A DNA stretch of 64,000 nt from Prevotellaceae bacterium UBA1746 (GCA_905369775.1 CAJPJR010000006.1:4353-68352); one strand, 5' to 3'; numbered from the stretch's first letter, positions 24,811 through 33,567 are shown. Numbers and translations are program-made. Notes: generated from the letters alone by a model not told the origin.

Positions 24811-25484
24811 GCGAAGCTGCATTCACACCACTCGAAGCGGGGCGCGTGTCGTCCGAAGCGGGCGGGGCGAAACACCCACGTCGGGCGGCACGCAATGTGT
24901 TGGTCGTGGATTGTCACGATTCCTTTGTGTACAATCTCGTACAATTGGTGCGCGAAGGCGGGGCCGTGCCCCATCTTGTTTCGTGCGATGAGGTACCACT
25001 CGACACGATCGATCACTACGACCGCGTGCTCCTCTCCCCCGGACCGGGACTTCCGGGCGAATCCGGCCGCTTGTTCGACGTGGTGCGTCGGGCCGCCGGG
25101 CGCGTCCCGTTGCTCGGCGTGTGTCTCGGCCACCAAGCCATCGCCGAAGTCTTCGGCGGGCAGTTGCGACAGTTGGCGGAGGTGCATCACGGTGTTGCCT
25201 CCGAATGCCGAGTCGTGGCCGACGACGGTTTGTTTGCCGGCCTCCCCCGGCCGTTTGTTGTGGGGCGTTACCATTCGTGGGTGGTCGATCGCGACACGCT
25301 GCCCGCGTGTTTGGAAATCACAGCGTTGTCTGCCGACGGTGCGATCATGGCTTTGCGCCATCGCACCCTTGATGTGTGTGGCGTGCAGTTCCATCCCGAG
25401 AGCATTCTGACCCCGGGGGGCAGCACCATCATGAGCCATTGGCTGCGCGCCGAGGGGGAAGCCGAGGGCGGATGCGGCGACTGA
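24807..25484 (+). CDS. Anthranilate/aminodeoxychorismate synthase glutamine amidotransferase
   Basis: 225 residues. Class I glutamine amidotransferase: VLVVDCHDSFVYNLV, LLSPGPGLP, the nucleophile C106 in GVCLGHQA, and H196 and E198 in QFHPES. It provides ammonia to an anthranilate (TrpE) or aminodeoxychorismate (PabB) synthase. About 28 extra residues precede the usual start; a later start cannot be ruled out. It overlaps trpB by four bases. Its place in an attenuated trp operon suggests TrpG, but no trpE is present, so a PabA or dual role is possible. Confidence 0.9.
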   Translation: MSEAAFTPLEAGRVSSEAGGAKHPRRAARNVLVVDCHDSFVYNLVQLVREGGAVPHLVSCDEVPLDTIDHYDRVLLSPGPGLPGESGRLFDVVRRAAGRVPLLGVCLGHQAIAEVFGGQLRQLAEVHHGVASECRVVADDGLFAGLPRPFVVGRYHSWVVDRDTLPACLEITALSADGAIMALRHRTLDVCGVQFHPESILTPGGSTIMSHWLRAEGEAEGGCGD

Positions 25485-25530
25485 CGCTCAAAGGGGCTGG
25501 AGAGTCCGGCGGGGCACTCCATTTCTACTC

Positions 25531-25569
25531 AAAAAAGCACCGGGTGTAAACAAACGCCCGGTGCTTTTT
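25531..25569 (+). terminator. Terminator of the trp locus
   Basis: AAGCACCGGG paired with CCCGGTGCTT, an A-run before and TTTTTG after. Confidence 0.85.
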
Positions 25570-25623
25570 GTGTTCCACACGGCTATGTTGTGCGGCAGCA
25601 AGTTGCGACTCGCTTTTTTTTCG

Positions 25624-25631
25624 TACTTTCG
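25624..25631 (+). promoter_or_regulatory. Putative -7 box for yfcE
   Basis: TACTTTCG, one base off TAnnTTTG, with TTGC (25603-25606) 17 bases upstream. 48 bases before the start. Confidence 0.4.
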
Positions 25632-25679
25632 TGGTTCCAATCACGGGATGTTTTCATCCCCCTACTCCAATTCTTGTTT

Positions 25680-26228
25680 ATGAAGTACCTCATCGTCTCC
25701 GACATACACGGATCTGTCACAGCACTCGACGCTGTGTTGGCCCATTATGAGCAGATGGGTTGCGATCTGCTCCTGCTGCTCGGCGATTTGCTCAACTACG
25801 GTCCGCGCAACGGGCTTCCCGCCGGGCTCGATGCCCAGGGAGTGGCAGCGCGACTCAATGCCCTGGCCGACCGCATCGTGTGTGTGCGCGGCAATTGCGA
25901 CAGCGAAGTCGATCAAATGCTACTCGATTTCTCGGTCACCGAAACCTGCGCCCACCTCATCGACGGCAAGCGCCACATTGTGCTCACACACGGCCACGTT
26001 TTCGGTGAGAATTGTCCGCCGCGCGGGCACATCGATCTGCTGTGTCAGGGGCACACCCACCTGCCCCACATCACCCGTCGTCCCGACGGGACGGCCGTGC
26101 TCAACACCGGCAGTCCCACTTTCCCCAAGGGCGGGAATCCTCCCACGTTTGCCACCTACGAAGAGGGGCTTGTGAGCCTTTGGCAGCTCGACGGCACCCT
26201 TATCGACAGTTATCAACTCCCCGGTTAG
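25680..26228 (+). CDS. yfcE: YfcE-like phosphodiesterase (MJ0936 family)
   Basis: 182 residues from MKYLIVSDIHG, the family start; the longer frame from 25590 is rejected. Dimetal phosphoesterase motifs in order: DIHG, LLGDLLNYGPRN, VRGNCDSEVD, LTHGHVF and CQGHTHLP, then NTGSPTFPKG. It hydrolyses phosphodiesters in vitro in relatives; the physiological substrate is unknown. The Cof hydrolase gene follows after three bases. Confidence 0.93.
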   Translation: MKYLIVSDIHGSVTALDAVLAHYEQMGCDLLLLLGDLLNYGPRNGLPAGLDAQGVAARLNALADRIVCVRGNCDSEVDQMLLDFSVTETCAHLIDGKRHIVLTHGHVFGENCPPRGHIDLLCQGHTHLPHITRRPDGTAVLNTGSPTFPKGGNPPTFATYEEGLVSLWQLDGTLIDSYQLPG

Positions 26229-26231
26229 TCT

Positions 26232-27068
26232 ATGTCCCAACCTCTCACTTCCCCCTTCCGTCTCATCGCATTGGATCTCGACGGCACGCTCACCAATTCC
26301 GATAAGATCATCACGCCGCGCACCTTCGAAACGTTGATGCGGGCGCAGTCTCTCGGCGTGCGTCTGGTGCTTTGTTCCGGGCGCCCCACCCACGGCATCG
26401 CCGCGCTGGCCGAACAATTGCAACTCCGAGACAACGGCGGTTTTGTGCTCTCGTGCAACGGCGCCAACATCATCGATTGGGCCGCGGGCCGCTTGATTTT
26501 CGATCAAGCCCTCGATGCAGCTTGTCTTCCGCGCCTTTTGGACTTTGCCGAATCGCGCGGGTTGCCGATTGTCACCTATCCCGCCGATCATCTCTTGGCC
26601 ACTCGCAACGATTCGCCCTATCTTGCCGAGGAATCGCGCATCAACCAAATGCCCGTTGAGCTCACGAACGATTTTGTCACAGAAGCTTCGCGCATCGACG
26701 GCGGCGCTCCCAAATGTTTGATCCCCGGCGAGCCCGCCGTGTTGGTGGAGCTGGAGCAAGAAATGAAGGAAGCTTTCGGCGAGGCGCTTTCCATTTCGCG
26801 TTCGGCGCCGTTTTTTCTCGAGATCATGGCACCCGGTGTGGGCAAGGACCATTCGTTGGCGCGATTGTTGGCTCATCTCGGTTTGTCGCGCGAACAACTC
26901 ATCGCGTTCGGCGATGGTTTCAACGATCTCGCCATGTTGCGCTTTGCCGGCATGGGCGTGGCGATGGCCAATGCGGCCGACGAGGTGAAGGCCGTGGCCG
27001 ATCGGGTCACGCTTTCCAACGACGAAGACGGCGTGGCGCACGCAGTTGCGCAGTGGGTGCTCGGTTGA
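26232..27068 (+). CDS. Cof-type HAD hydrolase
   Basis: 278 residues. HAD motif I is LDLDGTLTNSD, motif II LCSGRP, and motif III/IV GVGKDHSLARLL and AFGDGFNDLAML. The cap is of the Cof (C2B) type. Typically a phosphatase for sugar phosphates, FMN or other phosphometabolites; the substrate is not predictable. Co-transcribed with yfcE and followed by a strong terminator. Confidence 0.92.
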   Translation: MSQPLTSPFRLIALDLDGTLTNSDKIITPRTFETLMRAQSLGVRLVLCSGRPTHGIAALAEQLQLRDNGGFVLSCNGANIIDWAAGRLIFDQALDAACLPRLLDFAESRGLPIVTYPADHLLATRNDSPYLAEESRINQMPVELTNDFVTEASRIDGGAPKCLIPGEPAVLVELEQEMKEAFGEALSISRSAPFFLEIMAPGVGKDHSLARLLAHLGLSREQLIAFGDGFNDLAMLRFAGMGVAMANAADEVKAVADRVTLSNDEDGVAHAVAQWVLG

Positions 27069-27136
27069 ACTGCCCGCCGGTTGGAGGGCTGCGCGAAGCC
27101 CCCGCAAGCCAAATTCCTTAGACAGCGCATAAAGAA

Positions 27137-27180
27137 AAGCGTTTCACCGCTCATTGGAGCACGGTGAAACGCTTTTTTTT
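27137..27180 (+). terminator. Terminator of yfcE-Cof unit
   Basis: A 13-bp perfect stem AAGCGTTTCACCG/CGGTGAAACGCTT followed by eight T. The next 290 bases (27181-27471) show no gene. Confidence 0.88.
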
Positions 27181-27471
27181 GTCAGTTGTTCGGCGGGGCG
27201 GCGAAAAAGTCTCCCGATCTTTGGAGAAAACGGGGAAGATCGTTCGAAAACACGGAGTGTTTTCCTTCCTTGGCACCCGTTTTCGTGGTCATGTTGCGGG
27301 AGGAGAGAACCGGAGCGGGGCGTTGGTCGCATCCAAGCGGCAGGGCACGAAGGCCACCCCGGGAGAATTTGCCTTCGAAGTGTGGGGCCGTCGGCCATAG
27401 GCGGAACTTACGGTCGATTGTGCCGCGAGTGTGCGGCTGCCCAAGCGACCTGTGCCGTAGCGATCTCCGGA

Positions 27472-28188
27472 TCAGAGCCAAGAGTTCAGCTCTTCGAGTC
27501 GGTGCACTTCGCGGGTGGGGGCTGTAGGCGCGGTGAAGGTTTCGGGGTGGCGGTTGAAAAAAGCCGTGTCGATGCCCGCATTCATTGCGCCGACGATGTC
27601 GGTCGAAAAGTTGTCGCCAATCATCAGTGTGTGGGCGCGGTCGGCTCGCGTCTGTGCGAAAGCAAAATCAAAAAACTGCAGTGAGGGCTTGTTGGCTCCC
27701 GCCTCTTCGCTCAGCACCACCGTGTCGAAACTGCCGTTCATGCCCGCCGCTTCGATTTTTCGATACTGCACTTCGGCAAAACCATTGCTGCAAAGATGCA
27801 GCCGGTAGCCGCGCGAACGGAGATGGCGGAGCAGTTCGTGCGCTCCCTCCACCACTCCCGGCTTGGTGCTGCAGAGTTCGAGATACGTGTCGCTCAGTTG
27901 CAGGCAATAGGTGGTCGAGGTGTTGCAAGCGTCGCCCGTGGCGAGCGGCCGGCGAAAGCGTTCGACGATGAGCGTGTCGCGTTCGATTTCGCCGTGGGCG
28001 TATTGTGTCCAAAGCGCCTCATTGGTGGTCCAATAGGAGCGCGAAAACGTTTCGAACGAGGGGAAGTGCTGCGCCAAATCGTAGTGGTCGTAGAGTTCGC
28101 GCAGGGCCAGCGACGAATTGCCGTGCGTGTCATAGAGCGTGTCGTCGAAGTCGATGAACAAATCAGTATAGGGGAGCGTCGGGGTCAT
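27472..28188 (-). CDS. YjjG-family HAD nucleotidase
   Basis: 238 residues. HAD motif I is FIDFDDTLYDT, motif II LCSNGF, then GANKPSLQFFDFAF (lysine) and MIGDNFSTDIVGAMNAGIDT (acidic motif IV). The all-helical cap and the wording match YjjG-type non-canonical pyrimidine nucleotidases, which dephosphorylate mutagenic nucleotides. Last gene of a minus-strand run; the gap to the glycosylase gene is 90 bases. Confidence 0.9.
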   Translation of the reverse strand: MTPTLPYTDLFIDFDDTLYDTHGNSSLALRELYDHYDLAQHFPSFETFSRSYWTTNEALWTQYAHGEIERDTLIVERFRRPLATGDACNTSTTYCLQLSDTYLELCSTKPGVVEGAHELLRHLRSRGYRLHLCSNGFAEVQYRKIEAAGMNGSFDTVVLSEEAGANKPSLQFFDFAFAQTRADRAHTLMIGDNFSTDIVGAMNAGIDTAFFNRHPETFTAPTAPTREVHRLEELNSWL

Positions 28189-28278
28189 GGGGAAACAGAG
28201 GTTGTGCGGAGAGGGTGCGAGGAAGGGTGGCGCAAAAGGGGGAATTTGTGGGGAAGCGGTGTGGGCGAGTCGCAGATT

Positions 28279-28929
28279 TCAGTCGAAGAGCAAGCGATAG
28301 AATTCCGCTTTTTTGTCGAGGGCCAGCGGATAGGCTCGCGATGAGGAGGGCATGCGCCAGAAATCGATGTCGCGACCCAGCGCGTGTGTGTCGGCCGGGC
28401 AGTGCACGAAGGTGCCGATCTTGGGGAGTTGCTTCACGCCGAGGGTGTCGCAGAGCACCTTGCCCGCCAGTCCGCCCGTGGTGACGATGCGATTGCAGTG
28501 GGGCATGGGGGCGAGCAGCGAAGAGATGTCGGTGGCTTCGACCACCTCGAGGAAGGCGTCGGAGGCATTGCCCTTGAGTCGACGAATACGGCGGGCGGTG
28601 TCGAAAAAGGCCAATCCTTCTTCGGCGGCGAAGTGGCGAATGGCGGCTTCGTCGAAACGTTTTTCGTCGGCGATCACGAAATGTTGGCGGTCGTCGAAGA
28701 AGAGGTGGCCCATGATGCGCCAGAAATCGTTGATGAAGTTGGGGTAATAGAAGTGCATGCACCAACGGTTTTCGGTGGGCGGGAAACTGCCGAGAAAGAG
28801 CATGCGGCCGTTGGGCGGCAGGAAGGGCGAAAAGGGGTGCGACTCGATGGGCAGTTCGTTTTGCGCTGCGAGTGCATCGGGCGAAGCGGTGGGCGGCGTG
28901 GCGATCGGGGATGTGGTAGAGGAGGACAT
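28279..28929 (-). CDS. Uracil-DNA glycosylase superfamily protein
   Basis: 216 residues. After about 30 low-complexity residues comes MLFLGSFPPTENRW, then HFYYPNFINDFWRIMGHLF, resembling motif 1 and the uracil-pocket region of Mug/UDG-superfamily proteins, and VTTGGLAGK and PSSSRAYPL towards the end, resembling the DNA-binding motif with Ser-Ser-x-x. Probably a base-excision enzyme; base specificity is unknown. The neighbouring nucleotidase may share a nucleotide-sanitising role (inference). Confidence 0.8.
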   Translation of the reverse strand: MSSSTTSPIATPPTASPDALAAQNELPIESHPFSPFLPPNGRMLFLGSFPPTENRWCMHFYYPNFINDFWRIMGHLFFDDRQHFVIADEKRFDEAAIRHFAAEEGLAFFDTARRIRRLKGNASDAFLEVVEATDISSLLAPMPHCNRIVTTGGLAGKVLCDTLGVKQLPKIGTFVHCPADTHALGRDIDFWRMPSSSRAYPLALDKKAEFYRLLFD

Positions 28930-28996
28930 GGAGGAGGAAAAAGTGGCGGTGGAGCAAAGGGAGCTAAAAGCGGCGCACGGAGTGGCGGCAATGGGC

Positions 28997-29962
28997 TTAC
29001 CACGCGTGGCGGTCGAGGAATTGGCGCACGCGGCGCTCGTATTCTTCCGGGTGGTCGATGTAGCTCATGGCGTGCGCCGAGTGGGGCGCGATCCACAGGG
29101 CTTTGATGCCCGGTTTGGCGGCATAGAGCGGGTGCACCATGGCGGTGGGCACAAAGGTGTCGTTGCCGCCGTGGATAAAGAACATCGGTTTCCGGCAGCG
29201 GCGCACGGCTTCGAGTGCCGAGGCCTCGTCGAACGACCAACCGTAGCGCCATTTGCACAAAGCGGAGGTGGCGGGAATGATGGGAAAGGCCGGGAGGCCG
29301 TAGCGCACGCGGAGTTCGGAGGCAAAGATGTCGCGCACGGAGGTGTAACCACAGTCTTCGACGAAGGCGCGCAGGTAATTGGGCTGTCCGTCGGTGCCGC
29401 TGAGCATCATCGTGGTGGCAGCGCCCATGGAGACGCCGTGCACCACGAGGCGGAGACTGTCGGGCGAGAGGCGGAAGAGGCGTGGGGCGAGCTTTGCCCA
29501 GCGGAGCACGTCGAGGCGGTCGTTCCATCCCATGCCGATGTGCGTGCCGGGGGTGCGGCCGTGGTAGCGCAGATCGGGCAAGAGGAGGTGGGCGTTCATC
29601 GAGTGGGCATACATGCGCCCGATGTGGTACATGCGTCCCGCGGCATCGCCGTAGCCGTGTACCAGCAGGGCAACTCTCTGCGTGGGACGGGCGGAGCGCA
29701 CGTAGCGGGCGTGGAGTGGCGTGCCGTCGGGGGCGATGATCGTGGTGTCGCGCAGGGCGTGCACACGATCGAGGCTGTCGAGCCACGGCCGCAGGGCGGG
29801 AACGTAGCGAATCATGGTGTCGCGCACCGTGGCTTCGCGGCGATAAGGGCTCGGCCCAGGGCAAATGGCCGTGCGGAGCATGAATTCGGCCGTGCCGTAG
29901 AGGCCCAGAAGCAGAACGACGAGTAGAGCGAGGAGGGAGTAGCGGTAAGGACGGAGGCGCAT
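28997..29962 (-). CDS. Membrane-anchored or exported alpha/beta hydrolase
   Basis: 321 residues. An N-terminal hydrophobic helix (about 8-26) precedes an alpha/beta-hydrolase domain: oxyanion segment LVHGYGD (about 100-106), nucleophile S178 in GVSMGAAT, acid D268 in HGGNDTFVP and H297 in HSAHAMSY. It resembles the Bacteroidetes BAAT/DUF-type hydrolases acting on esters or peptides outside the cytoplasm. The substrate is unknown. Confidence 0.9.
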   Translation of the reverse strand: MRLRPYRYSLLALLVVLLLGLYGTAEFMLRTAICPGPSPYRREATVRDTMIRYVPALRPWLDSLDRVHALRDTTIIAPDGTPLHARYVRSARPTQRVALLVHGYGDAAGRMYHIGRMYAHSMNAHLLLPDLRYHGRTPGTHIGMGWNDRLDVLRWAKLAPRLFRLSPDSLRLVVHGVSMGAATTMMLSGTDGQPNYLRAFVEDCGYTSVRDIFASELRVRYGLPAFPIIPATSALCKWRYGWSFDEASALEAVRRCRKPMFFIHGGNDTFVPTAMVHPLYAAKPGIKALWIAPHSAHAMSYIDHPEEYERRVRQFLDRHAW

Positions 29963-30016
29963 GGGCGAAGCGGGAATGGCAGTGGAGGGGAAATAGAGGG
30001 AGTGTACCTATATGTG

Positions 30017-30056
30017 AACTCCCTCTCCCGAAATTGCTTTCAAGAGAGGGAGTTTT
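30017..30056 (+). terminator. Terminator-like hairpin between minus-strand genes
   Basis: AACTCCCTCTC paired with GAGAGGGAGTT, then TTTTG on the plus strand. In the minus direction no T-run follows, so its role after the lipoprotein gene is less certain. Confidence 0.5.
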
Positions 30057-30105
30057 GTTGTTGCTTGTGCGGCTGCGCTATGGCGCTTAGCACAGGCAAA
30101 GCTGC

Positions 30106-30531
30106 TTATTTCTTCAGCTTGAGGTCGTAGTTCATGCCGGAAGCAGCGGGAGTGAGCGTGCTGTCGCCAACGAGCGAGAGGGTGCTGTCGTTCTTCTGGA
30201 GGAAGTAGCGCACGTCGTCCTGAGCGATGACGAGCTTGAAGCCCTTGGCGTCCTTGCTCTGTACGGCTTCGAATTTACCGGTCTTGGGAGCAGCAGCTGC
30301 GCTGTCCTTCGTGCTGGTTTCGGTGAGGGAGAAACCGTTGGTGCTGTCCTGAGCGAGAGCGAGGCGCGTGTTGAACGTGCCGTCACCGCCGGGGAGTTGG
30401 CCTTCGTATACGAGAGAGTCGGCAGTAGTGGCTGCGCTATCGCCACCGTTGGCAGCGCCGGAAGTTTGTCCTTTTTGGCCGCAAGCCACCATCAGTGCGC
30501 TTGCTGCAACGAGAAAGAGAATCTTTTTCAT
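30106..30531 (-). CDS. NlpE-like lipoprotein
   Basis: 141 residues from MKKILFLVAAS (30531). Lipobox LMVACG with C17 as the lipidated residue. After a Gly/Ala/Ser/Thr linker the body reads YEGQLPGGDGTFNTRLAL, TGKFEAV, then FLQKNDSTLSLVGD, the pattern of the NlpE N-terminal domain (copper or envelope-stress lipoproteins), except that the usual CxxC after LP is replaced by GGDG. It probably sits in the envelope; function is uncertain. It has its own consensus promoter. Confidence 0.85.
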   Translation of the reverse strand: MKKILFLVAASALMVACGQKGQTSGAANGGDSAATTADSLVYEGQLPGGDGTFNTRLALAQDSTNGFSLTETSTKDSAAAAPKTGKFEAVQSKDAKGFKLVIAQDDVRYFLQKNDSTLSLVGDSTLTPAASGMNYDLKLKK

Positions 30532-30567
30532 GTGATGTGTGATGAATGATTGATTTGTTTGTGGGCG

Positions 30568-30597
30568 CAAAGTTATGTATTTCCCCCACGTGGCAAA
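30568..30597 (-). promoter_or_regulatory. Promoter of NlpE-like gene, overlapped by a CCACGTGG palindrome
   Basis: On the minus strand: TTTG (30597-30594), 18 bases, TAACTTTG (30575-30568). CCACGTGGCAAA (30586-30597) covers the -33 box; CACGTGGCAAA recurs at 30655-30665 and CATGTGGCAAA at 30675-30685. These repeats may be operator sites. The rest of 30690-30899 shows nothing supportable. Confidence 0.65.
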
Positions 30598-30899
30598 AAG
30601 AGAGGGCAACAAAAAGATGCAAAAGGTCGCGGAGTTTGTTGTTTTCGTCGGATGCACGTGGCAAATTTGCAGTTCATGTGGCAAAATCGACCCTTCGAGC
30701 GTTGTCTGTCCCAAGAATTATTCGCAATTTTGCCGAACGCCTCAAACGCAAGTGCCCATTTTCAGACCGAGTGACGGCGTGCGCGGGCACTCGTCCGGCT
30801 GTGTCGGGCGACTGCGCGCGGTAGAACATCGCGTTGTCGCCGGCACGGCGGAGCAAGTGGGTCGATTGAGGTGGGAAATGTCAGTAAAAATACAACGCT

Positions 30900-31433
30900 A
30901 TGCAGTACATTGGTGTCTTTCTTTCTTCTCGCGACGAGGTCCCGGCGAGCTATCGAGAAGCGGCCGAGCAAGTGGGACAGTGGATCGGCGAAACCCGCAG
31001 AACCCTGGTCTACGGTGGTTCGGGCGTGGGGCTCATGGAAGTGTTGGCGCGTGCCGCCAAACAATCCGGCGCACGGGTGTTTGGCATCGTGCCGCAATTT
31101 GTGGTGGATCGCCACATCGTGAGCGAAACGCTCGATGTCGAGATTCGCACCGCCGCACTGAGCGACCGCAAAACGGTGATGATCGATCGGAGCGATGTGT
31201 TGGTGGCCCTGCCCGGTGGGGTCGGCACGCTCGATGAAGTCTTCACGGTGTTGGCGGCCCGCACGGCCAACGAAACACACAAGCGAGTCGTCCTCTATGA
31301 TGTGGACGGCTGTTGGCAAACGCTCATCGCTCTGCTCGATCAGCTGGTGGAGCAGGGACTGTATGGGGCCGATCAGCGCAAAGCGATCGATGTGGCCACC
31401 AACATTGCCGAACTTGAGGAGCTCTGCAGCTGA
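30900..31433 (+). CDS. LOG family nucleotide phosphoribohydrolase
   Basis: 177 residues. The Rossmann-like LOG fold with both signature motifs: YGGSGVGLM (38-46) and LPGGVGTLDEVF (104-115). Such proteins split nucleoside 5'-monophosphates into base and ribose 5-phosphate, the cytokinin-activating reaction in plants and some bacteria. In Bacteroidetes the role is more likely in nucleotide turnover. With the AMP nucleosidase at 16413 this is the second base-releasing enzyme in the window. Confidence 0.92.
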   Translation: MQYIGVFLSSRDEVPASYREAAEQVGQWIGETRRTLVYGGSGVGLMEVLARAAKQSGARVFGIVPQFVVDRHIVSETLDVEIRTAALSDRKTVMIDRSDVLVALPGGVGTLDEVFTVLAARTANETHKRVVLYDVDGCWQTLIALLDQLVEQGLYGADQRKAIDVATNIAELEELCS

Positions 31434-31518
31434 CGGCGCGCAAAGGCCTTCGGAGTCGAGACGATCTTCCTATATATATAATGAGTACAACGCAACCTCT
31501 TCATCCTCTTTTCACGGC

Positions 31519-32580
31519 ATGACACATCCTTTTTCCCGGGCCTTGCTCGATTGGTATGCTGAGCACGGACGGGAATTGCCGTGGCGCGAAACGGCAGACC
31601 CCTACCGCATTTGGGTTTCCGAGATCATTCTTCAGCAAACGCGCGTGGCGCAGGGCTACGACTACTATTTGCGTTTCGTGGAGCGCTTCCCCACGGTCGA
31701 AACGCTGGCCGCCGCCACAGAAGACGAGGTGTTGCACCGGTGGGAAGGCCTGGGCTACTATTCGCGTGCGCGGAATTTGCATGCCGCCGCGCAGCAAATT
31801 GTGGCACTCGGCGCATTTCCCCGTGACTATGCCGGCGTGCGGGCCCTCAAAGGGGTGGGCGACTACACGGCGGCAGCCATCTGTTCTTTCGCCTATGGCC
31901 TACCCACAGCCGTAGTGGACGGGAATGTCTATCGGGTGCTCGCGCGCTATTTTGCCATCGACACCCCGATCGATGTCGCGGCCGGCAAGAAGGAGTTTGC
32001 TCAGTTGGCAGCTTCGTTGTTGGTGCCCGATCGCGCGGCCGACTACAATCAGGCCATCATGGATTTCGGGGCGGTGCAGTGCACACCGCGCGCGCCGCGG
32101 TGCTTGGTTTGCCCACTGGTGGAAAGTTGTGCCGCGCGGAGCGAAGGGCGCGTGGAGGATTACCCGGTGAAGAGCAAGAAGGTGGCCGTCTCGCACCGCT
32201 ATTTCACCTACGTGCTGCTTGTCGACACGGCAGATGCGGAGTCTGCGTTGTTCATTCGGCGCCGTGCGGCCGGCGATATCTGGCAGGGACTCTACGAACC
32301 GTTGCTCATGGAGAGCCCCGCTCCCTTGCAACCGGAGGAGGTCGCCGCTCGGCTCGATGCGCTCGGGGTGAAAACTGCAGCAACGCTCGAGCCGCTGGTG
32401 AGTGACCTCAAACACGAGCTCACGCACCGGCGCTTGCACGTCGACGCCTACCGATTGTGTGCTTCGCAATCGCCGGCCGGCGATTGGTTGCGCGTGCCGC
32501 TTTCGCAGCTTGGGGACTATGCTTTCCCGAAAGTGGTGAACCTCTTATGCGAACGCGCCTTCACTCCGTCGTCGGAATGA
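31519..32580 (+). CDS. mutY: A/G-specific adenine DNA glycosylase
   Basis: 353 residues from MTHPFSRALLDWY (31519); the longer frame from 31195 overlaps the LOG gene and is rejected. Catalytic Glu E35 in WVSEIILQQTRV, the HhH with LKGVGDYTAAA and D134 in VVDGNVYRVLAR, and an iron-sulfur cluster loop C188-x6-C195-x2-C198-x5-C204. The C-terminal NUDIX-like domain (from about 225) recognises 8-oxoG. It removes adenine mispaired with 8-oxoguanine. Confidence 0.96.
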   Translation: MTHPFSRALLDWYAEHGRELPWRETADPYRIWVSEIILQQTRVAQGYDYYLRFVERFPTVETLAAATEDEVLHRWEGLGYYSRARNLHAAAQQIVALGAFPRDYAGVRALKGVGDYTAAAICSFAYGLPTAVVDGNVYRVLARYFAIDTPIDVAAGKKEFAQLAASLLVPDRAADYNQAIMDFGAVQCTPRAPRCLVCPLVESCAARSEGRVEDYPVKSKKVAVSHRYFTYVLLVDTADAESALFIRRRAAGDIWQGLYEPLLMESPAPLQPEEVAARLDALGVKTAATLEPLVSDLKHELTHRRLHVDAYRLCASQSPAGDWLRVPLSQLGDYAFPKVVNLLCERAFTPSSE

Positions 32581-32616
32581 AGGCGCGCTCGTTGTGTTGC
32601 GGGGAAGGCAGTGCAA

Positions 32617-33177
32617 TCAGTGTTGCATGCGCAGATAGGTTTGGCCGAAAGCCGTGACGCTGCCGTTTTCGCGGAAGCCCGCGGCGGCATAGAGCCGGCG
32701 TGCCCCCGGATTGTCGGGATCTACCAGCAGGGTGGGGCGCAGTTGCAGCCGGGCAGCACGTTGCACCGCCTGTGCGAGCAGCGCACGGCCCACACCGCGG
32801 CCGCGGGCCGTGGGGGCGACGGCGAGCGAATCGATGTAGTATTCGCCGACGGTGGCCTCATCTTCCATGCTGTCGACGTCCATTCCCGCAAAGGCCGGCA
32901 AGAGAGCGAAGGTGCGTGTGCGGAGACTGTGGTAATGGGCGCCGTCGTAGGCCAAGATGAGCCCCACCGGTTCGGCGTCGATCTCGGCCAATAGGGCATG
33001 TCGGTGGCTGTAGAGCACATCGTCGCGGCGACAAACTTCGGTGAGTTCGTCCCATGCTTGGGTTTGTGCGGCGCTGAGTGGGACTTCGTACATGTGCCAG
33101 TGCAAAGCCTCGAGCACGTGGCGCGCCACAAAGCGGGCATCGTCGGCCGTGGCCGGGCGAAAATGAAGAGAAGACAT
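32617..33177 (-). CDS. GNAT family N-acetyltransferase
   Basis: 186 residues from MSSLHFRPATADDARFV; an in-frame extension upstream is rejected as non-homologous. The acetyl-CoA loop is seen in VGEYYIDSLAVAPTARGRGVG RAL (written here with a break), with Q/RxxGxG/A present as RGRGVG. Then LLVDPDNPGARRLYAAAGF. The substrate is unknown. Converges with mutY with a 36-base gap. Confidence 0.9.
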   Translation of the reverse strand: MSSLHFRPATADDARFVARHVLEALHWHMYEVPLSAAQTQAWDELTEVCRRDDVLYSHRHALLAEIDAEPVGLILAYDGAHYHSLRTRTFALLPAFAGMDVDSMEDEATVGEYYIDSLAVAPTARGRGVGRALLAQAVQRAARLQLRPTLLVDPDNPGARRLYAAAGFRENGSVTAFGQTYLRMQH

Positions 33178-33366
33178 GATGGCGTGATTTCGTTTTGTGG
33201 CGAAGTTACGCGAAACCTGCGCCCTTTCCAAACAAAACGCGAAGTTTCTCGGGCTTTTCCTTTTGCTTTGTGCCTGAACTCCCGCACAGAAAGGCAAAAA
33301 CACGGAAGGCGAAAGCCGAAAAAACTTAATATTGCACCCGAATCTCCAAAAACTTCAGATTGTCGC

Positions 33367-33397
33367 TTGCGATATATGCCGCTTTTTTCTACCTTTG
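33367..33397 (+). promoter_or_regulatory. Promoter of gpx-ohrR
   Basis: CTTG (33366-33369), 20 bases, TACCTTTG (33390-33397). It implies a leader of about 165 bases before the gpx start, containing the in-frame short reading frame at 33481. Confidence 0.6.
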
Positions 33398-33480
33398 CAT
33401 CCAGACAACGGAAGTTTGGTGCTGAACAGCCCTCTTTCGAACATACAGACTAACAACAAATTCTCAAACACGCACAACGT

Positions 33481-33567
33481 ATGGCTATGATCTGCAATTG
33501 TCCGCCACCGCCTCACGGGGTATCGACCCTGCATCTGGGCCGTCACTTTGTGCAAAAGCGAAAAGCT
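33481..33567 (+). other. In-frame 29-codon leader before gpx with CNCPPPP
   Basis: An ATG at 33481 opens a frame that runs without a stop into glutathione peroxidase. The encoded stretch starts MAMICNCPPPPHGV and ends HFVQKRKA. It is not part of the peroxidase fold. CNC followed by four prolines would be a ribosome-stalling context. Either an N-terminal extension, a regulatory leader or chance. Confidence 0.4.

Noticed and set aside
27181..27471. Several short frames between the Cof and YjjG genes
   Set aside because: Low complexity, mutually overlapping, no family features.
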